Shown piece by piece: positions 1 to 6,032 of a DNA stretch of 13,947 nucleotides. The stretch is taken from contig JALAGW010000200.1 in the NCBI GenBank assembly GCA_022712235.1, positions 1-13,947 of the forward strand, written 5' to 3'. This stretch comes from Brevundimonas sp. GTDB lineage: Bacteria > Pseudomonadota > Alphaproteobacteria > Caulobacterales > Caulobacteraceae. Within the stretch, counting starts at the first letter, position 1, and each line of letters opens with the position of its first letter. The notes below the pieces were generated by a model. That model saw nothing but the letters and a program-made list of their open reading frames with translations, was not told the DNA's origin and did not search any database. The translations under genes were made by a program, and so were the position numbers.

Positions 1-684
1 ATGCCGGACGCCTCGGAGAGCAGCCGCCGCAGCCGTCTGGCCCAGTTCGGCCTGCCGTTCGAGAAGCAGGAGACCACCGTCGGCTCACTGTCGGGCGGCG
101 AGCGCGCGCGCCTGCTGCTGAACCTGGTGGCGATGGATGCGCCGCACATCCTGATCCTCGACGAACCGACCAACCACCTGGACATCGACAGCCGCCGCGC
201 CCTGCTGGACGCGCTGAACGAATATACGGGCGCGGTCATCCTGATCACCCACGACCGCTCGCTGATGGAGTTGGTGGCCGACCGCCTGTGGCTAGCCGCC
301 GACGGCTCGGTGAAGCCCTTCGACGGCGACATGGACGACTATCAGAAGTTCGTCCTCGACCGCGCCAAACAGGCCGGCATGAAGCCCAGCCAGGTGCGTG
401 AGGAGGTCTCAGCCGTCCCGGCGCCCGTCGCCGCACCCAAGGCCGAAAAGAAAAAAGGCCCTTCGCCTTCCACCCTTCGCCATGCGGTGAAGAAGGCCGA
501 GGAGCGAATGGCCCAGCTGACCGCCGATCTGGCGCGTCTGGACGACGACCTGGCCAACGCCGCCGTCAATGACCCCAAGAAGCTGGAAGGCCTGACCCGC
601 GCGCGCGCCAAGGCCCAGACCGATCTGGATCAGGCCGAAGCCGACTGGATCGCCGCCGAAGAAGCCCTGGCGGAGGTGGCCTGA
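1..684 (+). CDS. ABC-F family ATPase, C-terminal part (5' end outside window)
   Basis: This is the last 227 residues of a duplicated-ATPase ABC-F protein, a soluble family without membrane segments that mostly acts on the ribosome. Visible in the second nucleotide-binding domain are the signature LSGGE (residues 30-34), the Walker B/D-loop stretch ILILDEPTNHLD (50-61, the hallmark ABC-F form) and the switch histidine in ITHDRS (82-87). Walker A and the first ATPase domain must lie upstream of the window. The ATG at base 1 is therefore an internal methionine. Residues about 155-225 are rich in Glu, Lys, Ala and Leu and look like the C-terminal coiled coil of Uup/YheS-like members. A Lys-rich linker precedes it near residue 150. 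The stop overlaps the start of the next gene (TGATG), which suggests translational coupling. The family is certain; the subfamily (Uup or YheS type) is not resolved. Confidence 0.95.
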   Translation: MPDASESSRRSRLAQFGLPFEKQETTVGSLSGGERARLLLNLVAMDAPHILILDEPTNHLDIDSRRALLDALNEYTGAVILITHDRSLMELVADRLWLAADGSVKPFDGDMDDYQKFVLDRAKQAGMKPSQVREEVSAVPAPVAAPKAEKKKGPSPSTLRHAVKKAEERMAQLTADLARLDDDLANAAVNDPKKLEGLTRARAKAQTDLDQAEADWIAAEEALAEVA

Positions 685-929
685 TGGCCAAGTCTCCGGC
701 GCCCCTGCTCACGAAGGACGAGATGCAGGAGGCGGTCGCCCGCCTGCAGGCCTATCTGCGCGACGAGCTTGAGGTTGAGGTCGGCCGCCTGCCCGCCGAG
801 ATGCTGGTCGAGTTCATCGGCCGGGACATCGGCCGCCTCTTCTACAATCGCGGCCTGCGCGACGCCGAAACCGTGGTGCGCCAGAAGGTAGAGGACGTCG
901 CCGACGCCCTCTACGGTCTGGAGCGATAA
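684..929 (+). CDS. DUF2164 family small protein
   Basis: An 81-residue acidic, soluble protein with no signal peptide, membrane segment or cysteine. The pattern of an N-terminal helix, then E(V/L)EVGRLPAEMLVEFI, IGRLFYNRGLRDAE and a closing VEDVADALYGLER matches my memory of the uncharacterised DUF2164 family, whose members are of similar length with conserved FYN.G and A(D/V)..Y.LE positions. No biochemical role is known to me. The start is fixed by the TGATG overlap with the ABC-F stop, so it is probably translated by re-initiation from that gene. The link with an ABC-F ATPase gene may be functional or simply positional. The gene is complete and ends 20 bases before the inverted repeat that separates it from the opposing operon. 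Confidence 0.85.
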   Translation: MAKSPAPLLTKDEMQEAVARLQAYLRDELEVEVGRLPAEMLVEFIGRDIGRLFYNRGLRDAETVVRQKVEDVADALYGLER

Positions 930-948
930 GGCCCGCCGCCCTGTTCCT

Positions 949-976
949 GCTCATCCCAGCGTCCGCCGGGATGAGC
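949..976. repeat. Perfect 9-bp inverted repeat, possible REP-like element or bidirectional terminator
   Basis: GCTCATCCC (949-957) is followed by its exact reverse complement GGGATGAGC (968-976) around a 10-base loop. Inside the loop a GC/GC pair can add to the stem after one A-C mismatch, leaving a 4-base tip. It lies in the 63-base gap between the stops of two convergent genes, 20 bases from one and 16 bases from the other. Neither side has a T-run, so it is not a textbook intrinsic terminator. The ATCCC...GGGAT form resembles the dispersed intergenic palindromes of many Caulobacterales genomes. That identity is inference, since only one copy is visible here. Confidence 0.6.
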
Positions 977-992
977 GGATATTCTAGGGACC

Positions 993-1286
993 TTACCCGC
1001 AGCTGACGCGCGTCACGATTTCCGTCTTGTCGTCGTAGGTGAAGTTCACCCGCTCGGCCCGGTAGTCCATGGTCGCCGCGCAGCTGCTGCACAGAACGCG
1101 GAAGATGCGGCCGCGCGGCGCGTCAGCCGGAATGGTCGAGCGGTGACGACCCACATAGTCCTGATAATCGCCCGCCTTGCAGGCGACGGGGGTCGGTTCG
1201 GCGCCCGAGGCGCCGTCCTGGGTCGGCGCGCAAGCCGAGAGCGCAACGACGCTCGCGAAAGCCGTCATCATCAGCATGGTTTTCAT
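993..1286 (-). CDS. I78-like small lipoprotein with CSSC motif (paralogue A)
   Basis: A 97-residue predicted lipoprotein. The hydrophobic signal ends in lipobox LSAC with the acylated Cys at 19. A short Gly/Pro/Ala linker and a domain of about 60 residues follow. That domain resembles peptidase inhibitor family I78: C36, then the VG turn, then FRVL, ATMDYRAERVNF and the closing VSCG (C96). C36 and C96 could form the family's disulfide. Unusual for I78 is C66-S-S-C69, which sits where the family usually has a Pro-Gly-type turn just before TMDY. It is likely periplasmic, anchored in the inner or outer membrane. The start is the ATG that gives a clean signal peptide, preceded by a purine-rich GAGAGAGA stretch. 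It is the last gene of the pepA-holC operon, 23 bases after its paralogue. Assignment to I78 is from motif memory, and inhibitor activity is not shown. Confidence 0.8.
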   Translation of the reverse strand: MKTMLMMTAFASVVALSACAPTQDGASGAEPTPVACKAGDYQDYVGRHRSTIPADAPRGRIFRVLCSSCAATMDYRAERVNFTYDDKTEIVTRVSCG

Positions 1287-1309
1287 GGCGTCTCTCTCTA
1301 ATTTTCGGC

Positions 1310-1672
1310 CTAGCCGCAGCTCACACGCTCGACGATGCCGGTTTGCTGATTATAGAAAACATTCAAACGGTAAGGCGAATAATCTTCGGTGATGGGACAA
1401 GTGGTGCAAGCCACCCGACGATTCACCACATCCACCGGAACGGGAATCTCGGTCCGCGGTTTCCCGACCAGCCATTGAAGCTCGCCGGCCTTGCACATGT
1501 CGGCGTCAATTGACCGCACGCCCGGCTCGGACAGATAGGGGCGTTCGGTAGAAGAGGCCGCCGGCGTTATCGTGGGAGCGCTCGGCCGGGCGGCATGTTG
1601 CGTGGGCGGAGGAGAGGCGCAGGCCGACAGGGCGATCAGGCCCGCGCCGAGGATCAGGCCGCCTTTTCCCAA
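1310..1672 (-). CDS. I78-like lipoprotein with CTTC motif (paralogue B), TTG start
   Basis: A 120-residue predicted lipoprotein when started at TTG. The N-terminus (MGKGGLILGAGLIALSAC) is an ideal lipoprotein signal with lipobox LSAC and acylated Cys at 18. A Pro/Ala/Ser/Thr-rich tether (about 19-45) leads to an I78-like domain from C60 (CKAGELQWLVGK) through C89-T-T-C92 and EDYSPYRLNVFY to VSCG at the end (C119). It is clearly a paralogue of the next gene, sharing CKAG, VG, C[ST][ST]C, DY, R[LV]N, IV.RVSCG and the spacing between them. The open frame runs upstream to an ATG at 1792, but that extension lies within holC, lacks any signal-like character and is rejected. The TTG has GAGG four bases upstream and overlaps the last 19 bases of holC. 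The DNA around 1340-1400 is visibly more AT-rich than its neighbours. Confidence 0.75.
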   Translation of the reverse strand: MGKGGLILGAGLIALSACASPPPTQHAARPSAPTITPAASSTERPYLSEPGVRSIDADMCKAGELQWLVGKPRTEIPVPVDVVNRRVACTTCPITEDYSPYRLNVFYNQQTGIVERVSCG

Positions 1673-2115
1673 CGTCCCTCGTCCGATTGTTTCCAGTAGG
1701 CCAGGTCGGCGCCGTCCGCCTTCAGCGTCCGCCAGCGCCCGCGCGCATGGTTCAGCGCCTGCTCGTCCCGACCGTCGAAGATGATGAAGCAACGTGCGAA
1801 CTCCTGCGTGGCCCCAAGTTCTGAATCATCGACGATGAACAGCGCCTGAGCGCCATTCAGATTCTCGCCCGATTCGGACAGAAGCACAGGCTGGCGCGCG
1901 GCATGGTCGCCGTCGGCCCGTCCATGAGGCAGGAAGCTGTCGTCGCGGTAGGTCCACAACAGCTCGTCGATATCGTCGAGCCGATGCGAGGTCGCGCCCC
2001 GAATCAGGGCGCGCCAGCCCCGCTGCAGCGTGCGCTCCAGCAGGGTCGGCAGCACCTGATCCAGCGTCGAGCGCTCCAGATGGTAGAACCAGATTTCCGG
2101 CTTGGCGTCAGACAC
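1654..2115 (-). CDS. holC: DNA polymerase III chi subunit
   Basis: A 153-residue cytoplasmic protein, the usual length of the chi subunit, which links the clamp loader to single-stranded DNA-binding protein. The sequence follows the family plan: an N-terminal EIWFYHLERSTLDQVLPTLLE segment, RGWRALIRG, the LDDIDELLWTYRDDSFLPHG block (about 46-65), then QPVLLSE and a core strand NGAQALFIVDD (about 87-97). The C-terminal part has the FIIFDGRDE and ARGRWRTLK pattern. Translation starts at GTG, with a good AGGA four bases upstream. It lies 27 bases downstream of pepA, an arrangement (pepA-holC) common across Proteobacteria, so the two are probably co-transcribed. Its 3' end overlaps the following lipoprotein gene. 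Confidence 0.93.
   Translation of the reverse strand: MSDAKPEIWFYHLERSTLDQVLPTLLERTLQRGWRALIRGATSHRLDDIDELLWTYRDDSFLPHGRADGDHAARQPVLLSESGENLNGAQALFIVDDSELGATQEFARCFIIFDGRDEQALNHARGRWRTLKADGADLAYWKQSDEGRWEKAA
1677..1680 (-). promoter_or_regulatory. Ribosome binding site for the TTG-started lipoprotein
   Basis: GAGG (minus strand) lies four bases before the TTG start at 1672, inside the 3' end of holC. It is the main DNA support for choosing this non-ATG start, together with the signal peptide that begins there. Spacing is slightly short. Confidence 0.4.
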
Positions 2116-2119
2116 CCGG

Positions 2120-2123
2120 TCCT
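2120..2123 (-). promoter_or_regulatory. Ribosome binding site deciding the GTG start of holC
   Basis: AGGA on the minus strand lies four bases before the GTG at 2115, in the 27-base pepA-holC gap. It supports the GTG as the true start, giving a protein of normal chi length. Confidence 0.5.
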
Positions 2124-2142
2124 ACCCTTTGAATGCGTCGGA

Positions 2143-3618
2143 TCAGGCTTCGTATTTGTCGGCGACCATGCGGTCCAGCAGACGCACGCCATAGCCCACG
2201 GCGCCGTCCGGCACGGTCGGATTGCGGCTGTCCTTGACCCAGGCGGTCGAGGCGATGTCGATGTGGGCCCACGGCACGCCGTTGGTGAAGCGCTGCAGGA
2301 ACAGGGCGGCGGTGATGGAGCCGCCGGCGCGGCCGTTGCCGGTGTTCTTCACATCAGCGATCGGGCTGTCGATGTGACGCTCATAGGCCGCCGGGATCGG
2401 CAGGCGCCAGACGTTCTCGCCGACCTTGGGACCGGCGGCCAGGATGCCGTCAGCCAGGTCGTCGTTGTTCGAGAAGACGCCGGCGTATTCCAGGCCCAGG
2501 GAGATGATGATGGCGCCCGTCAGGGTGGCCAGGTCGATCATGAATTTCGGCTTGAAACGCTCCTGAGTGTACCAAAGCGCGTCGGCCAGGACGAGACGGC
2601 CTTCGGCGTCGGTGTTCAGCACCTCGACCGTCTGACCCGACATCGAGGTGACCACGTCGCCCGGACGCTGGGCCTTGCCGTCAGGCATGTTCTCGACCAG
2701 GCCGAGAACGCCGACGACATTGACCTTGGCCTTGCGGCCCGCCAGGGCGTGCATCAGACCGGCCACGGCGGCGGCGCCGCCCATGTCCCACTTCATCTCT
2801 TCCATGCCGTCGGCGGGCTTCAGGCTGATGCCGCCGGTGTCGAAGCAGACGCCCTTGCCGACGAAGGCGATGGGGGCCTCGCCCTCCTTGCCGCCGTTCC
2901 ACTGGATGACGGCCAGCTGGCTTTCACGCTCCGAGCCCAGGCCGACGCCCAGCAGGGTGTGCATGCCCAACTTTTCCATCTCGGCTTCGCCCAGGATCTC
3001 GACCTTGGCGCCGAGGGCTTCAAGTTCCTTGACGCGGCGCGCGAACTCGGCCGGGTAAAGGACGTTGGCCGGTTCCGACACCAGGTCGCGCGAGAACAGG
3101 ACGGCGTCGGCCACGGCCGACAGCGGCTGGAAGGCGGCCTCGGCGCCGGCGGCGTCGGCCGTCACGACACGGACGGTCGTGACCGAGGGAATCTTGTCGG
3201 CCTTTTGCTTGGTCAGGTATTTGGCGAAGCGATAGGCGGCCAGGCGCACGGCGAAGGCGGCGCGGGCGGCCTGCTCGGCCGACAGGTGGGCGGCGTCGAT
3301 GGTCAGGACTTCGGCGCCCGACAGCTTGGCGGCGTGATAGGCGGCGGCGGCGGCGGTCTCGACCGCCAGATCGTCGAACTTGTCAGCCGCGCCCGCGCCG
3401 ACCAGCAGCACGGAGTTGGCGTCAACGCCGGCCGGGGCCGCGACGGTCAGGTGGCTGTTGGCGGCGCCGGTGAAGCGGCTGTTAGCCATGGCCTTGGTCA
3501 GAGCGCCCGAGGCGGCGGCGTCCAGGGCCGAGCCCGTGCCGGCCAGCGCGCGGCCATCGTGAACCAGGACTTCAAGTATTTGAGCGGCGCTGGGGGAAGC
3601 GACGAACTCGATTTTCAT
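2143..3618 (-). CDS. pepA: Cytosol (leucyl) aminopeptidase, peptidase family M17
   Basis: A 491-residue two-metal aminopeptidase of family M17 that removes N-terminal residues from peptides in the cytoplasm. All expected metal and catalytic residues are visible by alignment to the E. coli enzyme from memory: K255, D260 (GKGVCFDTGG), the second lysine K267 (SLKP), D278 (WDMGGAA), and D337 and E339 with R341 in the signature NTDAEGRL (335-342). The N-terminal macro-like domain (about 1-160) is alanine-rich. It includes a run of GCC codons giving five alanines near residue 90. The start ATG has GGAG/TAGG 4-9 bases upstream. It is the first gene of a leftward operon pepA-holC-lipoprotein-lipoprotein and is divergent from lptF. 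The start and length agree with the family. In E. coli PepA also binds DNA; nothing here shows whether this one does. Confidence 0.97.
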   Translation of the reverse strand: MKIEFVASPSAAQILEVLVHDGRALAGTGSALDAAASGALTKAMANSRFTGAANSHLTVAAPAGVDANSVLLVGAGAADKFDDLAVETAAAAAYHAAKLSGAEVLTIDAAHLSAEQAARAAFAVRLAAYRFAKYLTKQKADKIPSVTTVRVVTADAAGAEAAFQPLSAVADAVLFSRDLVSEPANVLYPAEFARRVKELEALGAKVEILGEAEMEKLGMHTLLGVGLGSERESQLAVIQWNGGKEGEAPIAFVGKGVCFDTGGISLKPADGMEEMKWDMGGAAAVAGLMHALAGRKAKVNVVGVLGLVENMPDGKAQRPGDVVTSMSGQTVEVLNTDAEGRLVLADALWYTQERFKPKFMIDLATLTGAIIISLGLEYAGVFSNNDDLADGILAAGPKVGENVWRLPIPAAYERHIDSPIADVKNTGNGRAGGSITAALFLQRFTNGVPWAHIDIASTAWVKDSRNPTVPDGAVGYGVRLLDRMVADKYEA

Positions 3619-3773
3619 GAAACCTACTCCAGGCCGAGGTTCTATGCCCCGGTCGTGCTTGAATCAGACATAACGCAGCGGCTGTTTCACCGTCGCGCTG
3701 GGATGTGTATTACATGGCCCGCATCGCTCGCGGCTGCAACTCGCTCGCCCCCGAAACCCTTTCTTTCCCGACC
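3619..3773. promoter_or_regulatory. Divergent pepA / lptF intergenic region
   Basis: This 155-base gap is the only divergent spacer in the window, so it must hold the promoters of both the pepA operon and the lptF operon. The pepA candidate is listed separately. For lptF the best I can see is TTGAATC (3659-3665) and GCTGTTTC (3681-3688) with a 15-base spacer, a poor match that overlaps the pepA -35 box. No Shine-Dalgarno sequence is evident before the lptF ATG at 3774. No hairpin or operator-like repeat stood out. Confidence 0.5.
3639..3663 (-). promoter_or_regulatory. Possible promoter for pepA (Caulobacter housekeeping sigma type)
   Basis: On the minus strand TTCAAGC (3663-3657) and CATAGAAC (3646-3639) are separated by 10 bases. 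The Caulobacter housekeeping consensus, as I recall it, is TTGACGS, 10-14 bases, GCTANAWC, so the match is 5 of 7 and 6 of 8. A start site near 3632 would leave a leader of about 14 bases that just covers the pepA ribosome binding site. This is a by-eye match and is weak evidence. Confidence 0.3.
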
Positions 3774-4907
3774 ATGACGCTGATTCAGGGCTATCTTTTC
3801 CGCCAGATTGGTCTGCCCGTCGTGGCGGCGTGCGCGGCCCTGGCCGGAATCGGCCTGCTGAGCCAGAGCCTCGACCAGCTCGAGGTCATCGTCGAGCGCG
3901 GCCAAAGCATCTGGGTCATGGCCAAGCTGACCCTGCTGGCCTTGCCGCAACTCATCGCCGTCATCCTGCCGATCGGCCTGTTCGTCGGCGCCCTGATCGC
4001 CCTGACGCGGCTGCAGCGCGAACAGGAGCTGACCGCAGCCTACGCCGCCGGGGTGAGCCGCTGGTCTCTGATCCGCCCTGCGATCCAGATCGCGGTCATC
4101 ATCGCCGTGGTCGCCCTGATCACCAACGTCTTCGTCCAGCCCTGGGCCCAGCGCGAGGCGCGGCGTCAGGCCTTCGCCATCCGCACCGACCTGGCCGCCC
4201 TGCTGGTCGAGGAAGGCCGCTTTGTTCAGGGCCCCGACGGCCTGACCGTCTATGTGCAGCAGATTGAACAAAACGGCCTGCTCAAGAACCTGTTTGTCTA
4301 TCTGGACAATGGCAAGACAGTCACGACATGGGACGCCGAAACCGCTCGTTTCGGCCGTGTCGACGGCCTGCCGGTCCTGACCATGCAGAACGGGTCGATG
4401 CAGCGCTATTCGTCGCGCGACGTGCTGAACCAGTTGTCGTTCGACCAGCAGGTGTTCGACCTGTCGCCCTATACCAAGACGACGGAGCGCATCCGCTTCA
4501 AGCCGTCGGACATGTGGCTGACGGAACTGTTCGACCCCACGCCTGCCCAGCTGGAAAGCGCGGGGACGCGCGGCGAGCTTCTGGCCGAGGCCCACTCGCG
4601 TCTGGCCTCGCCCCTCTACGCCCTGGCGGCCATGGCCCTGGCGCTGACGGCCATTCTGGGCGGCTCCTTCAGCCGCACCGGCTACAGCGGCCGCATCGCC
4701 AAGGCGGCCGCTGTCTTCCTGGTCGTGCGCGTGATCGGCTACGGCCTGGTCGCCGCCAGCGCCTGGAACGGGTCGCTGAACCTGCTGCAATACCTGCTGC
4801 CGCTCGGCGTTAGCGTCCTGGCCCTGCGTCTGCTGTTCCGTGCGCTGAAGCCGCATCGTCGGCGTGTCTGGGCGCCCTATGAGCGTTTCAAGGCGAGGTT
4901 CGCATGA
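3774..4907 (+). CDS. lptF: LPS export system permease LptF
   Basis: A 377-residue inner-membrane permease of the YjgP/YjgQ family. With LptG and the ATPase LptB it lifts lipopolysaccharide out of the inner membrane into the Lpt bridge. Six membrane segments are visible, at about 14-32, 52-79, 103-121, 280-297, 311-330 and 334-352. A periplasmic beta-jellyroll-like domain (about 125-270) separates the two triplets, as expected. Family motifs include the N-terminal YLFRQIG, LTRLQREQELTAAYAAGVS after the second segment (the LptB-contacting region) and SRLASPLYAL before the fourth. I chose the ATG at 3774 because the family begins just before YLxRQ. A GTG at 3705 and an ATG at 3714 in the same frame would add 23 or 20 residues of uncharacteristic sequence. 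It overlaps lptG by four bases (ATGA). Confidence 0.93.
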   Translation: MTLIQGYLFRQIGLPVVAACAALAGIGLLSQSLDQLEVIVERGQSIWVMAKLTLLALPQLIAVILPIGLFVGALIALTRLQREQELTAAYAAGVSRWSLIRPAIQIAVIIAVVALITNVFVQPWAQREARRQAFAIRTDLAALLVEEGRFVQGPDGLTVYVQQIEQNGLLKNLFVYLDNGKTVTTWDAETARFGRVDGLPVLTMQNGSMQRYSSRDVLNQLSFDQQVFDLSPYTKTTERIRFKPSDMWLTELFDPTPAQLESAGTRGELLAEAHSRLASPLYALAAMALALTAILGGSFSRTGYSGRIAKAAAVFLVVRVIGYGLVAASAWNGSLNLLQYLLPLGVSVLALRLLFRALKPHRRRVWAPYERFKARFA

Positions 4908-6007
4908 GGCTCCGTCTCGGCCGCATCGAGCGCTATGTCCTGGCGCAGCAGCTTCGCGCCCTGGCGGTCGCCCTGGCCATCATTTCCGCCCTGGTGATGC
5001 TGATCGACTTCGTCGAGGTGTCGCGCGGGCTGAACTCGTCCGGCGAACTGTCCGGCGCGCGCATCTTCGGCCTGGTGCTGTTGAAGTCGCCCAGCGTCAT
5101 CATCCAGCTGCTACCCTTCGTCTTCCTGTTCGGCACGCTGGCGGCCTTTGTCGGGCTGAACCGACGCAGCGAGCTGATCGCCATGCGCGCGGCGGGCATT
5201 TCTGCCTGGCGCTTCGTCCTTCCGGCCGCCGGCGCCGCCCTGGTGCTGGGCGTGCTCAGCGTCACGGTCTTCGGCCCCATGGCCGCCGCCGGCGACGGCC
5301 TGTGGCAGCGCGAGCGCGGCCGCATCTCCGGCTCGACGCCCGGCTCCGACGCGCAGCAGGCTGTCTGGCTGCGCGAGGGCGACGCCGCGCGTCAGATGAT
5401 CATTCGCGGCGCGCGCCAGGACCCCGCCAGCGGCCGCCTGCTGGACGCCAGCTTCTTCATCTACACGACCACCCCCGATGGGCGGCGCAGCTTCACTGAA
5501 CGGATCGACGCGGCCACGGCCTCGCTGACGGCCGGTCGCTGGCGCCTGACCGAGGCCACGGGCGCCCAGACCGGCCAACGCGCGGTGCGCTACGCCACGC
5601 TCGACCTGCCCTCGAACCTGGCGGACAAGGAGGCCTTCCAGCGCTTCGCACGGCCCCAGTCCACGCCCTTCTGGTCTCTGCCCAATCAGATCCAGCGCAT
5701 CGAGGACGCCGGTTTCGCCTCGACCGCCTATCGCCTGCGCCTGCAACAACTGCTGGCCACGCCGCTGATGTTCGCCGCCATGTCGATTCTGGCCGCCGCC
5801 TTCTCGCTGCGCCTTATGCGCCTGGGCGACCTGGCCCGGATGACCGTGGCCGCCGTGGTCCTGGGCTTCGCCTTCTTCTTCGTGAACCAGTTTTCGTCGG
5901 CCATGGGCTCGGCCGAGGTGGTGCCGCCCTTCCTGGCGGCCTGGCTGCCGCCTGTCTTGACGGCGCTCGCCGCCTTTACCTTGCTGTTCTATACCGAAGA
6001 CGGCTAA
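4904..6007 (+). CDS. lptG: LPS export system permease LptG
   Basis: A 367-residue partner of LptF and the second half of the LPS-extracting permease. The topology is the same: membrane segments at about 15-36, 63-85, 102-124, 283-302, 312-332 and 343-363, with a periplasmic domain between about 130 and 270. Family features include the N-terminal RIERYVLAQQLRAL, the NRRSELIAMRAAGIS coupling region (86-100) and YRLRLQQLLATPLMF leading into the fourth segment. The position after lptF and the FFFVNQ stretch in the fifth segment fit LptG rather than a second LptF. The start overlaps the lptF stop by four bases and has AGG five bases upstream, so the two subunits are probably made in equal amounts by coupling. 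lptD follows after 25 bases. Confidence 0.93.
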   Translation: MRLRLGRIERYVLAQQLRALAVALAIISALVMLIDFVEVSRGLNSSGELSGARIFGLVLLKSPSVIIQLLPFVFLFGTLAAFVGLNRRSELIAMRAAGISAWRFVLPAAGAALVLGVLSVTVFGPMAAAGDGLWQRERGRISGSTPGSDAQQAVWLREGDAARQMIIRGARQDPASGRLLDASFFIYTTTPDGRRSFTERIDAATASLTAGRWRLTEATGAQTGQRAVRYATLDLPSNLADKEAFQRFARPQSTPFWSLPNQIQRIEDAGFASTAYRLRLQQLLATPLMFAAMSILAAAFSLRLMRLGDLARMTVAAVVLGFAFFFVNQFSSAMGSAEVVPPFLAAWLPPVLTALAAFTLLFYTEDG

Positions 6008-6032
6008 TCGGACGGTTTCCGGTCGCCCGGCA

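Noticed and set aside
1..3. ATG at base 1 as a true gene start
   Set aside because: The encoded protein begins just before the ABC signature motif with no Walker A, so this is an internal codon of a gene that starts upstream.
441..459. GGCC...GGCC flanking an A-rich run in the ABC-F gene, as a terminator or a slippery frameshift site
   Set aside because: It encodes the Lys-rich linker within the reading frame. The A6G heptamer begins at codon position one, so it is not in the X-XXY-YYZ frame needed for -1 frameshifting.
3341..3356. GCG-type trinucleotide run in pepA as a phase-variable repeat
   Set aside because: It is five alanine codons in frame in an Ala-rich domain. Changes by whole units would not shift the frame, and such runs are ordinary in high-GC genes.
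1903..3777. A 624-codon open frame on the + strand across pepA
   Set aside because: It lies opposite pepA, which has all family motifs. Its translation is low-complexity Gly/Val/Asp/Gln sequence typical of the complement of high-GC genes.
3687..4856. Long minus-strand open frame opposite lptF, and similar ones opposite lptG, surA, pdxA, rsmA, the aminotransferase and the transpeptidase
   Set aside because: Each lies opposite a gene with clear family motifs, and the translations are Arg/Gly/Gln-rich without structure, as expected from GC-biased third positions.
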